Positions 1 to 8,140 are shown, numbered from the stretch's first letter. The stretch: DNA of 64,000 nt from Streptomyces galbus (GCF_005280195.1 NZ_SZPR01000004.1:1-64000); one strand, 5' to 3'. The notes: generated by a model from the letters alone, not told the origin. Translations and numbers: made by a program.

Positions 1-277
1 AGGTGTCGACCTTGTTGCCGTCGACGTCGACCAGGCCGATCACCGAGCCGATCGCGTCGGTGAGGTAGTAGTAGCTCCTGCCCCCGGTCGTCATGGAGCT
101 GAGCGTGCCCCCGGGCTCTCGGTTGAAGCCCTTGTCCACACCGGCAGTTGACGTGGCCGACAGACCGAGCGGGCCGTTGTGGAAGAGCGTGTCGCCGAGC
201 TTGATGCGTTCGCTCTGGTCGGTGGAGCCGTACTGGCCCGCGTAGATCTTGTTGTTGACCGTGATCGACGACTCCAT
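1..277 (-). pseudogene. Displaced Rhs/YD-repeat core tip (orphan toxin module, runs off the left edge)
   Basis: Read leftwards from an ATG at 277, this codes in frame for about 92 residues that match the end of the Rhs core in the full gene next door: the GQYGSTDQSERIKLGD block, the NREPGGTL block and YYYLTDAIGSVIGLVDVDGNKVDT. By hand, bases 1-271 align without gaps to 1099-1369 at close to 90% identity, and similarity stops abruptly at 271. No Shine-Dalgarno sequence precedes the ATG, so it is probably not translated where it stands. Orphan tips placed behind a complete Rhs gene and its immunity gene are a known feature of polymorphic toxin loci, where recombination can swap them onto the full gene. 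Its own toxin tip would lie left of the window. Confidence 0.8.
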
Positions 278-306
278 GGATCGTTAGCTCAGCGGGACGA
301 GTGAGT

Positions 307-338
307 GAGGTCCCGCACCAACGTTGGTGCGGGACCTC
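307..338 (-). terminator. Perfect 32-bp palindrome, terminator after the immunity gene
   Basis: The stretch is a perfect inverted repeat with arms GAGGTCCCGCACCAAC and its complement and no spacer, so in RNA it folds into a long GC-rich hairpin. It starts 7 bases after the stop of the 82-residue membrane protein. It separates the toxin/immunity pair from the orphan tip and fits an intrinsic terminator. A recombination hot spot is a less likely reading. Confidence 0.7.
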
Positions 339-344
339 GGCAAA

Positions 345-593
345 TCATGCGCCGTTAATTCTTGCTGCAGCGACCCGGCTCATCACACCTGCGAGACCGA
401 ATAGGACGAAGGCGGTGATCAGGGGAGCGTAAAAGGCGGAGGCCGCAGCGAACAGGCCGGCCCCGATCAACAGAGCTCCTGCGGCGGTCCACCAGCGCAC
501 TCCGTTTCCACCGTATCGGCGAAGGAGAAGTAATCCCCCTCCGATGAATACGATGCCTACACAGATCCAGAGTATCTGCAGAGCCAGGTGCAT
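345..593 (-). CDS. Small three-helix membrane protein, candidate immunity protein for the Rhs toxin
   Basis: 82 residues. I use the ATG at 593 because GTAGGAGA lies just upstream and overlaps the Rhs stop codon; the longer reading frame only adds an arginine-rich stretch that is antisense-like. Three hydrophobic segments are visible, at roughly residues 4-23, 33-53 and 55-72, separated by RRYGGNGVRWW and a short turn. The protein ends with a basic tail. Only 8 bases separate it from the toxin gene, so the two are likely translated as a coupled pair. I recognise no named family. The position directly behind an Rhs toxin with a glycine-rich hydrophobic tip suggests a membrane immunity protein that blocks a pore-forming toxin; this is inference. 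Confidence 0.7.
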   Translation of the reverse strand: MHLALQILWICVGIVFIGGGLLLLRRYGGNGVRWWTAAGALLIGAGLFAAASAFYAPLITAFVLFGLAGVMSRVAAARINGA

Positions 594-601
594 GATGTCT
601 C

Positions 602-3600
602 CTACCAAAGAGTGAATTCGTCGCCGGTGACAGCGCCGTAAGCGCCCCCTGCCAACGTGCCCACTATCAACCCGTGCCCGCCCATCGTTGTGCCGCCGGT
701 AAGGCAACCAGCACCGGCACCTGCGTAACCACCAGCGACTCCGACGACCGCGCCAGCGAAACAACCAACCGCAGCGCCGCCACCGCCACCAGCAGCCCCT
801 CCCTGAACCGCGTCATGGAGCATGGGTTTGAAGTGGCACACGGCGAGGCCAAGGAGGCAGGAAGCGAGCCCCGTGGGGTCGATGCGGTTGACGGGGTCGC
901 CTTCGGCGTACAGGTACGGGTTCTGTTCCTGGCCGGAGGGGTCGGGCTGGGTGAAGCGGCCGATGTTGGCGTCGTAGTAGCGGGCCTGGAGGTGGTAGAG
1001 GCCGGTGGGGTCCTGGTAGTTGCCGGCGAAGCGGTAGGGCTGGGCCACCGGTTCGGACGACTGGGCCAGGAGGCGGACGCCGCGGGGGCTGTAGGTGTAG
1101 GTGTCGACCTTGTTGCCGTCGACGTCCACCAGGCCGATCACCGAGCCGATCGCGTCGGTGAGGTAGTAGTACGACTTGCCCCCGGTCGCCATGGAGTTGA
1201 GCGTGCCCCCGGGCTCCCGGTTGAATCCCATGTCCACGCCCGCCGTGGTCTTGGCCGACAGGCCCAGCGGCCCGTTGTGGAAGAGCATGTCGCCGAGCTT
1301 GATGCGTTCGCTCTGGTCGGTGGAGCCGTACTGCCCGTCGTACGTTTTGCCGTTGACGGTGATCGACGACAGCTGTGAGTGGTCGGTCCACTTCTCGCCG
1401 GTGCGGATGTAGTCGTCGGTGGAGGCGGCGGCGGTCTCGTTGCCGATGGCGTCGTAGGACCAGGCACCGGTGGTGGAGGACTTGCTGGTGAGCTGCTGGG
1501 CGTCGTTGTAGGTGTAGGTGGTGCCGCGCGGGCAGCCGGGGTCGGTGCCCTGGGAGGTGAGGTTGCCGGCGAGGTCGTAGCAGTACTGCCAGGAGTCGGC
1601 GATGCTGCCGTTCTTCTCCTCCTTGGCGTAGGAGAAGCGGCCCGCCCCGTCGTAGCTGTACGTCCGCTTCAGTCCGCTGACGTTGTCGGTGGAGGTGCGG
1701 ATCTTGTTGCCGTCCGTCGTGCCACCGGTGCCGTAGCCGTAGCTGTAGGCGAGGTTGACCAGCGTGCCTTGAGCCGAGGTGGTCTTGATGGTTTCGGGGC
1801 GGCTGGACTTGTCGACGGTGACCGTCTGCACGGTGCCGCCTGGGTAAGTGGTGGTGGTGCGGACGTCGTTGTTGTTGTACTTGTACGTCGTCACCCTGCC
1901 CTGCGGGTCCTTCAGCTCCTTGAGCTTGTTGACCTCGTTCCAGGTGTAGTCGGTCGTCCCGGCGGGGTCGGAGTAGTAGTCGACGTTGCCTGCCGGGGTG
2001 TAGGCGAGCAGGGTCTGCGAGCCGTCCTGGAGGGTGCGGACCGTCTCGCGCTGCAATGGGTCGAAGGCGTACTTGATGGTGCCGGTGGCGTCCGAGCGCT
2101 GGGTGAGGTTGCCGTCGCCGTCGTAGGAGTACTCCACCCGAGCCTTGTTGGTGGAGTCGACGGTCTTGATGCGGTCGCGGTTGTCGTAGGTGTAGGTGAC
2201 CGTGACACCGCGGGCGTCGGTCGCCGACGTGGTGCGGCCCAGCGCGTCGTAGGTGTAGGTGGTCTTGGCCAGGGGCGTCGGCGGGGTGACGGTGTCGAGG
2301 TTGCCCTTGGCGTCGTAATGGAAGTCGGTGGTGACCGTCTTCGTGGAGGTCATCTTCGTCTTCTCGGTGCAGCGCTGGCCCTCGAAGCCGCCACACGTCA
2401 CCGAGGACGGGTTGTAGGTGTAGGAGACGCTGCCGCCGCCGGTACCGGTCTGCGCCACCGACGTCGTGTTGCCGGCCGTGTCGTAGGTGAACTGCGTCTT
2501 CTCACCGTCGGGGTTGGTGGAGTCGGAGGGCACGTCGTTGCCGCCGGCGGTGGTCTGCCAGTGGTTGACCGTCTTGCCGCCGGTGGGCAGGGTGACCGTC
2601 TCGAGGTTGTTGCGGGTGTTGAAGCCGTAGTCGGTGGCGTTGCCCGGGGTGGTGCCCGAGCCCATCGCGTCGGTGGCGGTGTCGATGTTGTGGTTGGCGT
2701 CGAACTTGGTGGACCGCTTGTGGCCGAGCGCGTCGGTCACGTCGGTGACCTGGCCGTCGCCGTCGTGCTCGTACTTCGTGGCGTGCGATTCGGGGTCGGT
2801 GGCGGTGGTGGTGCCGGCCGCCGTCGCGGAGTCACTGGTGTACGCATACGTCCAGGTGGGGCCCGTGCTGCCGGAGGCGTTGAACCCCGTGGCCCGCAAC
2901 ATCGAGGTGACGCGGTTGGCGTCGTCGTAGGAGAAGACCGTCACCCGGCCCTCGGCGGTGGTGATCTTGTTGATGCGGCCCCAGTCGTCATAGCCGAAGG
3001 TGATCGTCTTGCCTTCGGTGTCGGTGGTGGTGGCCAGGTTGCCGCTCGCGTCCACGCCGTAGGCGGCGGTGCGGCCGGAGTTGTCCTTGGCCTGCCACAG
3101 AGTGGCGCTGACCTTGTTCAGGTCGATGAAGCGGCCGGAACGGGATTCGGTGACCTTGAACCCGCCGCCGGTGTTCTGGGTGACCGTGATCGTGCCGTGG
3201 TTGCGGTCGGTGACCTTCGTCAGTGTGCCGGCCGCGTTGTAGGTCTCCTTCGCGCCCGACTTCCACTTCGTCAGGGTGTAGGTGCCGTCCGCGTTCTTCT
3301 TCAGATCCTCGGAGTAGCCCTTCGGGGTGGCGAAGGAGCCGTCGCTGTTCTTCTTGAAACGGACCGTCGCGCCGGAGGCGCCGTAGAAGACGACCTCGGT
3401 GCTGGAGACGGACAGGTAGCGCTCGTACTGCTGCCACCAGCGCTGCGAGACGCGGCCGAACGGGGCGTCCAGCGAGTTGTAGGTGCGGGCCAGTTGCAGG
3501 CTCTGGCCGACGCCGGCGATGTCGAAGTCGGTCGCCGTCAGCATCAGGTTGCCGGTCGAGTAGTCGATCTTCGCGGTGAGCGCGTCCGTGATGGCGAAGC

Positions 3601-4000
3601 TCGTGTAACGGTGCCAAGGCACGTTGCCCTGACCCTCCGGCACCACGTTCAGCACCGACGCGTCCGCGGTTACGCCGGCCGGCTTCGCCGCCTTGCCGGA
3701 CGCGGCGTTCTTGGCGTGCGCCCGCTGCTCACGCAGCCACGGCACGTACACCTCGTCCGTCGGATTCGTCGACGGCTCGGACTTCACCGGCCGATTGGTG
3801 CCAACCTTCACCGCCGGCATCGCGAAGCGAGGGCTGTCCTGCCCCCACGCAGAGACGGGCTTGCCGTCGGCTGCGGTCGCAGTCGCGGCTGGCAGGACGG
3901 CCGCGGCCAGCGCGGCCGCGGTCACCGCCGCCATCGTCACGGCCGAGCTCGGTCGTTTCCGGGCACGTCGAAGCGACGTGCCGGAGGCACGCGTGTGCAT
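602..4000 (-). CDS. Secreted Rhs/YD-repeat polymorphic toxin with glycine-rich hydrophobic tip
   Basis: 1132 residues. A twin-arginine-rich N-terminus and a hydrophobic Ala-rich stretch ending near ATATAADG form a signal peptide, so export is Sec-type (WapA-like), not type VI. After a linker come tens of YD repeats (for example YSYDGDGNLTQRSDATG, YTYDALGRTTSATDARG) that should form the hollow Rhs shell. The core closes with the conserved RYYDANIGRFTQPDPSG and a second DPTG near residue 1044. The 88 residues after it (bases 605-868) are the variable tip: dense GGxxG, GAxxGxxxG and AGxxGG spacing, no charged catalytic motif, ending DEFTLW. This resembles a glycine-zipper membrane domain, not a nuclease. 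A GGGGGGAAGC ribosome site precedes the ATG. The immunity candidate starts 8 bases downstream. Confidence 0.88.
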   Translation of the reverse strand: MHTRASGTSLRRARKRPSSAVTMAAVTAAALAAAVLPAATATAADGKPVSAWGQDSPRFAMPAVKVGTNRPVKSEPSTNPTDEVYVPWLREQRAHAKNAASGKAAKPAGVTADASVLNVVPEGQGNVPWHRYTSFAITDALTAKIDYSTGNLMLTATDFDIAGVGQSLQLARTYNSLDAPFGRVSQRWWQQYERYLSVSSTEVVFYGASGATVRFKKNSDGSFATPKGYSEDLKKNADGTYTLTKWKSGAKETYNAAGTLTKVTDRNHGTITVTQNTGGGFKVTESRSGRFIDLNKVSATLWQAKDNSGRTAAYGVDASGNLATTTDTEGKTITFGYDDWGRINKITTAEGRVTVFSYDDANRVTSMLRATGFNASGSTGPTWTYAYTSDSATAAGTTTATDPESHATKYEHDGDGQVTDVTDALGHKRSTKFDANHNIDTATDAMGSGTTPGNATDYGFNTRNNLETVTLPTGGKTVNHWQTTAGGNDVPSDSTNPDGEKTQFTYDTAGNTTSVAQTGTGGGSVSYTYNPSSVTCGGFEGQRCTEKTKMTSTKTVTTDFHYDAKGNLDTVTPPTPLAKTTYTYDALGRTTSATDARGVTVTYTYDNRDRIKTVDSTNKARVEYSYDGDGNLTQRSDATGTIKYAFDPLQRETVRTLQDGSQTLLAYTPAGNVDYYSDPAGTTDYTWNEVNKLKELKDPQGRVTTYKYNNNDVRTTTTYPGGTVQTVTVDKSSRPETIKTTSAQGTLVNLAYSYGYGTGGTTDGNKIRTSTDNVSGLKRTYSYDGAGRFSYAKEEKNGSIADSWQYCYDLAGNLTSQGTDPGCPRGTTYTYNDAQQLTSKSSTTGAWSYDAIGNETAAASTDDYIRTGEKWTDHSQLSSITVNGKTYDGQYGSTDQSERIKLGDMLFHNGPLGLSAKTTAGVDMGFNREPGGTLNSMATGGKSYYYLTDAIGSVIGLVDVDGNKVDTYTYSPRGVRLLAQSSEPVAQPYRFAGNYQDPTGLYHLQARYYDANIGRFTQPDPSGQEQNPYLYAEGDPVNRIDPTGLASCLLGLAVCHFKPMLHDAVQGGAAGGGGGAAVGCFAGAVVGVAGGYAGAGAGCLTGGTTMGGHGLIVGTLAGGAYGAVTGDEFTLW

Positions 4001-4268
4001 GCTTCCCCCCGTAGGAAGTCAGATCACGGCAACCCCAGCGGTCACCGGGCCCGCACACGTTGTCACGCAATTCGCACAAAGATCCGTGACGTTCCCACCG
4101 AACCCGTTCGCATACGGGGCGGAATCCGCCCCTCCTCTTCGTAGTCGCAATCAGAGGTAAAACATGATCAACTGGTTCGGTTCGGCTCTTCCAGGGGCTA
4201 TCGGCAGGCTGCAAGACCTGAAGCGAACGGCCGAAAACCTAAGAGCCCTTATCTGCCATCCGACCAGA
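4001..4268. other. Upstream region of the Rhs gene with a 17-base hairpin
   Basis: No gene is visible. Bases 4116-4132 form a perfect hairpin (GGGGCGG, 3-base loop, CCGCCCC), which could terminate leftward transcription from the decayed gene at 4269-4887. The rest, notably 4020-4110, is less GC-rich than the neighbouring genes and must contain the Rhs promoter, but I see no convincing -35/-10 pair. Confidence 0.35.
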
Positions 4269-4887
4269 TCAGGAGGGCGGGTGCTCGCGCTGCGGGTCAG
4301 GCCGGCCGGTGTAGCCGAGCGCGGTGGCGGCCTGCGCAGCCGTGATGCCGCGCTGCTCCATGACGTCGGCCATCCGCTCCGCACGGCACTGCGTCAGTGC
4401 GGCGTTGCGGTGCACGTCCAGGAGTTGCGCGACGCACGCCGGGAGAAGGTCGCGCGGGACCTGGTCCCCGGCCCGCCGGGCGGCCGGTGCCGCCGCCGGG
4501 ACGGGAACGCGGCGCGGGGATGTAGCCGCGCACGACGTGGCGGGGCCAGTGCTCGATTCCGCCGACGAGCACGATGTGCTCGCTGGGCCGGGGTCTTCTT
4601 GCGGCGGTCCCATGCGTGCAGGGGAATGTCGCTCAGTGCGGCAGCCTCCTGACGGTCCAGCAGGTCCTCGTCGTCGTCAACCGTGGGCAGCGCCGGGACG
4701 GGGCGTCCGGCGAGTAGGCGTCGACCTGTTCGCCGTCGTAGAGCCGGGTGCGGCCCGCGCTCAGCGGCGCGGGGAAACCTTCGGCCTGCAGGCGGCGTGA
4801 ACTGAGCAGGGTCGGCACGGTGATGCCCTGCTGCGCGGCGATGTCGGCGAGGGTGCGCACCAGGTGCCAGCGTCCGGCGAGGATCAT
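4269..4887 (-). pseudogene. Helix-turn-helix protein gene broken by several frameshifts
   Basis: The start is intact: ATG at 4887, then RTLADIAAQQGITVPTLLSS, a recognisable DNA-binding helix-turn-helix, followed by FPAPLSAGRTRLYDGEQVDAY. There the frame is lost. The expected continuation LAGRPVPALPTVDDDEDLLDRQ is in a second frame, GGIEHWPRHVVRGYIPAP is back in the first frame, and the natural-looking end (AERMADVMEQRGITAAQAATALGY) is in a third. At least three single-base indels are needed to join them, so this is a true pseudogene of about 200 codons unless the sequence is faulty. Proteins of this type are common in Streptomyces accessory regions; the exact role is unknown. Confidence 0.65.
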
Positions 4888-4928
4888 TGTGGTCCTCCCA
4901 ATCCGGCGAACACCGGAGGTCGAGAAAG

Positions 4929-4949
4929 CGGCAGCGCTGCTCGCTGCCG
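4929..4949 (-). terminator. Hairpin after a fragmentary gene end
   Basis: CGGCAGCG, loop CTGCT, CGCTGCCG: a perfect 8-bp stem. On the minus strand it follows a short open frame ending DVEFTDIEQLEFDL with its stop at 4972-4974. That frame looks like the last codons of a protein-coding gene whose upstream part is gone. The hairpin is probably the old terminator. Confidence 0.4.
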
Positions 4950-5024
4950 TCAGGGCGTCAGCAGGTGCTAGCTACAGGTCGAATTCCAGCTGCTCGATGT
5001 CGGTGAACTCCACGTCCCTTGAGT

Positions 5025-5175
5025 GGGCTGACCTACGCTCGCACGGAGAGACCGGTCGGCCCTTGCGCAGGTCCTCCGGCTTGGCGGGTTCACTCCGCTC
5101 GCCCGGAGAGGACCACAGCATCCTCGTGGCCCTGGACGATGGCCGCGGTTCACCTCCGCTCGCGCGGAGACAAGG
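5025..5175. CRISPR. Remnant CRISPR array: three degenerate type I-E-like repeats
   Basis: Three related units share the core CGCTCGC(A/C/G)CGGAGA, preceded by a GGTTCAC-like stretch: about 5025-5053, 5086-5114 and 5147-5175. The common GCTCGC begins at 5037, 5097 and 5158, a period of 60 then 61 bases, which is the 29 + 32 spacing of type I-E arrays. The repeat resembles the GTTCACCTCCGCTCGCGCGGAGAGCAC type I remember from Streptomyces. The copies have diverged from each other and no cas gene lies in the window, so the array is probably a dead remnant. Chance similarity is possible with only three units. Confidence 0.5.
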
Positions 5176-5601
5176 ATCACGGGGAGCAACCTCCCCTACG
5201 CAACGCGATCAGACGGAAGAATCCAGCGTGGGTTGCGAGCACCTGTATTCACGGGGCGTTCCGCTGCTCACTCCCCGTTGCACGATCAAGCGCCTCCATG
5301 TGACAACTTCGACAAACATGCTCCTGTCATTGATGGGTACACGCAAAGGCTTGCCGTCGCGAGCAGTCGGTTCCGAGCGGGGCTTTCGGACATGGTTTCG
5401 AGACCGCTCTGCGGCGCCCGGGGCCTCCCACGTGCGGTGACGGCGCGGACGTGCCCTGCGTGGCGGGCGTGACGATGGCCCGATGTTGAACTTGCAAGCA
5501 ACATCACGGCTCCCTAGCGTGGGTCATCCCTCGGTACAGCACGCCCCCCACCGGCCCGTCTCCTGTGACCGGCCGACCGTCCTCACCGAAGGAGCCCCCG
5601 C
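5176..5601. other. 426-base gap upstream of the DoxX gene
   Basis: No gene with sensible codon structure is visible on either strand. Bases 5482-5505 hold an inverted repeat GATGTTG-10 bases-CAACATC whose centre contains the palindrome CTTGCAAG. The same place reads as a promoter towards the DoxX gene: TTGCAA at 5492, 17 bases, TAGCGT at 5515. An operator overlapping the -35 box is plausible. 5176-5480 looks like non-coding debris at the edge of the accessory region. Confidence 0.35.
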
Positions 5602-6066
5602 ATGACCGGACGCCTCAACAGCGCCCAGCCCTATGTCGTCGGCCTGTTCCGCATCGTCGTCGGCCTGCTCTTCGCCTGCCACGGCGCCGCCTCGCTCTTC
5701 GGCGTCCTCGGCGGTGCCGTCGGCACGCACGGCGGCACGCTCGACGCCGGCACCTGGCCCGGCTGGTACGCGGCCCTCATCCAACTGGTCTGCGGCTCCC
5801 TCGTGCTGCTCGGCCTCGGCACCCGCCCGGCCGCGCTGCTGGCCTCGGGCTCCATGGCGTACGCCTACTTCGACGTGCACCAGCGCGGCGCCCTGTGGCC
5901 CATCGAGAACGGCGGCGAGCCGTCGGCGATGTTCTGCTGGGCCTTCCTGCTGCTGGTGTTCACCGGCTCCGGCGCGTTCGGCCTGGACCGGCTGGTCGCC
6001 CGGCGGGCGGTGCGCGAACCCGCGCCGGCGGCCCCGGAGACCACGGAGGCCGCGGTGCCCGCCTGA
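5602..6066 (+). CDS. DoxX family membrane protein
   Basis: 154 residues with four hydrophobic segments and the DoxX features RIVVGLLFACHGAASLFG near the start and LLGLGTRPAALLASGSMAYAYF in the middle. DoxX proteins are small inner-membrane proteins, often linked to thiosulphate or oxidative-stress functions; the role in Streptomyces is not established. The start is fixed by GGAG eight bases before the ATG. The last 20 residues (PAPAAPETTEAAVPA) are a cytoplasmic Ala/Pro tail. It stands as a single gene with a candidate promoter at 5492-5520. Confidence 0.8.
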   Translation: MTGRLNSAQPYVVGLFRIVVGLLFACHGAASLFGVLGGAVGTHGGTLDAGTWPGWYAALIQLVCGSLVLLGLGTRPAALLASGSMAYAYFDVHQRGALWPIENGGEPSAMFCWAFLLLVFTGSGAFGLDRLVARRAVREPAPAAPETTEAAVPA

Positions 6067-6235
6067 CGACGCGGCGGCCCCACCCGGTGAGGATGCCGTG
6101 TCCGACACACGAGGCCCCCGTGAACCTCCTGTCACAGCGCGGGCGTACGCTGTATGGCTGTCACTGGCCGCCCCTGCCGCTCCCTCGCGACACCGCGGCA
6201 TGTGAGGCCGTACGGGGGAGTCACGGGGAGTCGTC

Positions 6236-6859
6236 GTGTGGGAAAGTGTGGGGTCGCTGACCGGCAGCCCATGGATCTACGGGCTGATCGCCCTGTCCGT
6301 GCTCCTCGACGTCTTCCTGCCGCTGCTGCCCAGCGGAGTCCTGGTGATCACGGCGGCCACGGCCGCGGCGGCGGGGTCCGCCGCCGGGGCCGGAGCCGGG
6401 CACGTCGTGCCGAACGACGTGCCCGACGTGCTGGCGATCATCCTGTGCGCCACGACCGCGTCCGTGGCGGGCGACCTGGTCGCCTACCGGCTGGCGTGGC
6501 GGGGCGGTGAGCGCCTGGACCGGGCCATCGCCCGCTCCCGCCGGCTCACCACCGCGCAGGAACGTCTCGGCCAGGCGCTGGCGCGGGGCGGCGGGCCGCT
6601 GATGGTCCTGGCCCGGTTCGCCCCCGCCGGGCGCTCCGTCGTCTCCCTCATCGCGGGCGCGGCACACCGCCGGGCCCGCGACTTCGTTCCCTGGTCGGTC
6701 CTCGCGGGACTGTCCTGGGCGGCGTACAGCGTGGCGCTGGGCTACCTCGGCGCGCACTGGCTCGGGGCGACCTGGCTGGCGACGGGCGTCTCGGTGGTGG
6801 CCCTGTTCGCCGCGGGCGGCCTGGCCGCGTTCCTGGTGCGGCGCAGCCCGGCGGCCTGA
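6236..6859 (+). CDS. DedA/VTT-family membrane protein
   Basis: 207 residues starting at GTG. DedA signature pieces are visible: an acidic first membrane region VLLDVFLPLLPSGVLVI, then SVAGDLVAYRLAWRGG, and LMVLARFAPAGRSVVSLIAGAA, which carries the conserved arginine and glycines of the SNARE-associated/VTT domain. The C-terminus has two more helices. DedA proteins are thought to act in membrane lipid transport or homeostasis and envelope integrity. The family usually has ERFIPGVR-like motifs; here RFAPAGRS takes that place. No close partner gene lies beside it. DUF2277 converges from the other side. Confidence 0.75.
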   Translation: MWESVGSLTGSPWIYGLIALSVLLDVFLPLLPSGVLVITAATAAAAGSAAGAGAGHVVPNDVPDVLAIILCATTASVAGDLVAYRLAWRGGERLDRAIARSRRLTTAQERLGQALARGGGPLMVLARFAPAGRSVVSLIAGAAHRRARDFVPWSVLAGLSWAAYSVALGYLGAHWLGATWLATGVSVVALFAAGGLAAFLVRRSPAA

Positions 6860-6904
6860 ACGCGCGGGCACCGCGCCCGCCGCCGGAGGTGAACGGTTCG
6901 GGCG

Positions 6905-7132
6905 TCAGGCACGCCGGGCCGGAACCCCCCGCACTTCCAGGTCCCCGAGCAGCTCGGCGGTCGCGTCGGCGACCGCCTGGACCGCGCGGTCGAACGCCTC
7001 GCGGTTGTGGGCGGCCGGGGCGCGGAAGCCGGAGACCTTGCGGACGTACTGGAGGGCGGCGGCGCGGATGTCCTCCTCCGTGGCCTCCTCGGGCAGGGCG
7101 GGCGGACGGAGCGTCTTGATGCTGCGGCACAT
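6905..7132 (-). CDS. DUF2277 family protein
   Basis: 75 residues. The start MCRSIKTLRPP and the body EDIRAAALQYVRKVSGFRAPAAHNREAFDRAV are typical of the DUF2277 family, small cytosolic proteins of unknown function found across actinobacteria. The N-terminal cysteine next to Ser and the FRAP motif are the conserved points. The end is a short basic PARRA. It lies divergent to the ApbA gene, about 100 bases away. Confidence 0.8.
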   Translation of the reverse strand: MCRSIKTLRPPALPEEATEEDIRAAALQYVRKVSGFRAPAAHNREAFDRAVQAVADATAELLGDLEVRGVPARRA

Positions 7133-7234
7133 GACCCCAGTCTGGCCCGGTCCGGGACGCGGCGACAGCCCGGCTGGCATGATCGTCGGCGGCGGCCACC
7201 CGGCAGAGGGGGCCGACCGACGAGAGGAAACCTC

Positions 7235-8140
7235 ATGACGAACGACGAAGCGACCGTGGCCGTCCTCGGCCCCGGCGGCGTCGGCGGACTGCTCGCCGCG
7301 CTGCTGGCCCGGGCCGGACACCGGGTGATCTGCCTGGCCGGGCCGGAGACGGCCGGGACGCTGCGCACCGACGGCATCCGGGTGCGCAGCGCGCGGTTCG
7401 GCGCGTTCACGGCCCGCGTGGAGGCGGACACGGTGCTGCGGGCCGCACCCGACGCCGTACTGATCGCGGTCAAGCACACCGCGCTGGAGGCCTCCCTGGA
7501 GCGCATCCCCTCCCCCGCCCTGGGCGACGCCGTCCTCGTGCCGTTCCTCAACGGCGTCGAGCACCCCGCGCTGCTGCGCGCCCACCACCGCCCCGACCGG
7601 GTCGCCCCGGCCGTGATCCGGGTCGAGTCCACCCGCGTCGCCCCGGGCGTCGTCGAGCACACCAGCCCCTTCGCGGAGGTCGACCTGACCGGCGACCCGG
7701 TGCCGCGGCCCCGCCTCGACGCGCTCGCCTCCCTGCTCGCGGCGGCCGGCCCCACCACCCGGGTGCTGCCCGACGAGAAGGCCGCGCTGTGGGCGAAGAT
7801 GGCCTTCCTCGCCCCCTTCGCCCTGCTCACCACGCGCTACGGCCTGCCCCTGGGCGAGGTCCGCGCCCGCCACCGCGACGAGCTGACCGCCCTGGTGACG
7901 GAGACGGCCGCCGTCAGCACCGCCGACGGCGCCCCGGCCGACCCGGCCGCGGCCCTCGCCCGCTACGACGGCTTCCCGGCCGCCATGAAGTCGTCCATGC
8001 AGCGCGACGCCGAGGCGGGCCGCGCCCTCGAACTGGACGCGATCGGCGGCGCGTTGCTGCGTGCGGCACGACGACACGGGGTCCCGGTACCGGTGGCCGA
8101 ACGGGTGGTGGCGGAACTCGGGGAGCGCGCGGGGGCGTGA
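7235..8140 (+). CDS. ApbA/PanE-type 2-dehydropantoate 2-reductase family oxidoreductase
   Basis: 301 residues. The N-terminus has the Rossmann dinucleotide motif VLGPGGVGGLLAALLARAGH. The middle has AVKHTALE and FLNGVEH, and the C-terminal helical domain has EKAALWAKMAFLAPFALLTTRYG and AGRALELDAIGGALL, with the lysine (WAKM) and the C-terminal Glu/Asn region expected of ketopantoate reductases. The family reduces 2-dehydropantoate with NADPH for coenzyme A synthesis, but many paralogues act on other 2-keto acids, and no panB/panC lies nearby. GAGAGG precedes the ATG; the longer upstream frame has no ribosome site. Confidence 0.8.
   Translation: MTNDEATVAVLGPGGVGGLLAALLARAGHRVICLAGPETAGTLRTDGIRVRSARFGAFTARVEADTVLRAAPDAVLIAVKHTALEASLERIPSPALGDAVLVPFLNGVEHPALLRAHHRPDRVAPAVIRVESTRVAPGVVEHTSPFAEVDLTGDPVPRPRLDALASLLAAAGPTTRVLPDEKAALWAKMAFLAPFALLTTRYGLPLGEVRARHRDELTALVTETAAVSTADGAPADPAAALARYDGFPAAMKSSMQRDAEAGRALELDAIGGALLRAARRHGVPVPVAERVVAELGERAGA

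Noticed and set aside
281..300. GTTAGCTCAGCGGGACGAG resembles the D arm of a tRNA
   Set aside because: No acceptor, anticodon or T arm can be folded around it; it is a short chance match.
1379..4144. 921-codon open frame antisense to the Rhs gene
   Set aside because: It is a by-product of GC-rich codon use in the Rhs gene; the translation is Val/Gly/Arg-rich with no recognisable domain, and the Rhs frame is convincing.
4968..5189. 73-codon minus-strand frame through the CRISPR-like repeats
   Set aside because: It reads straight across all three repeats with a Ser/Arg-rich product, so it is not a gene.
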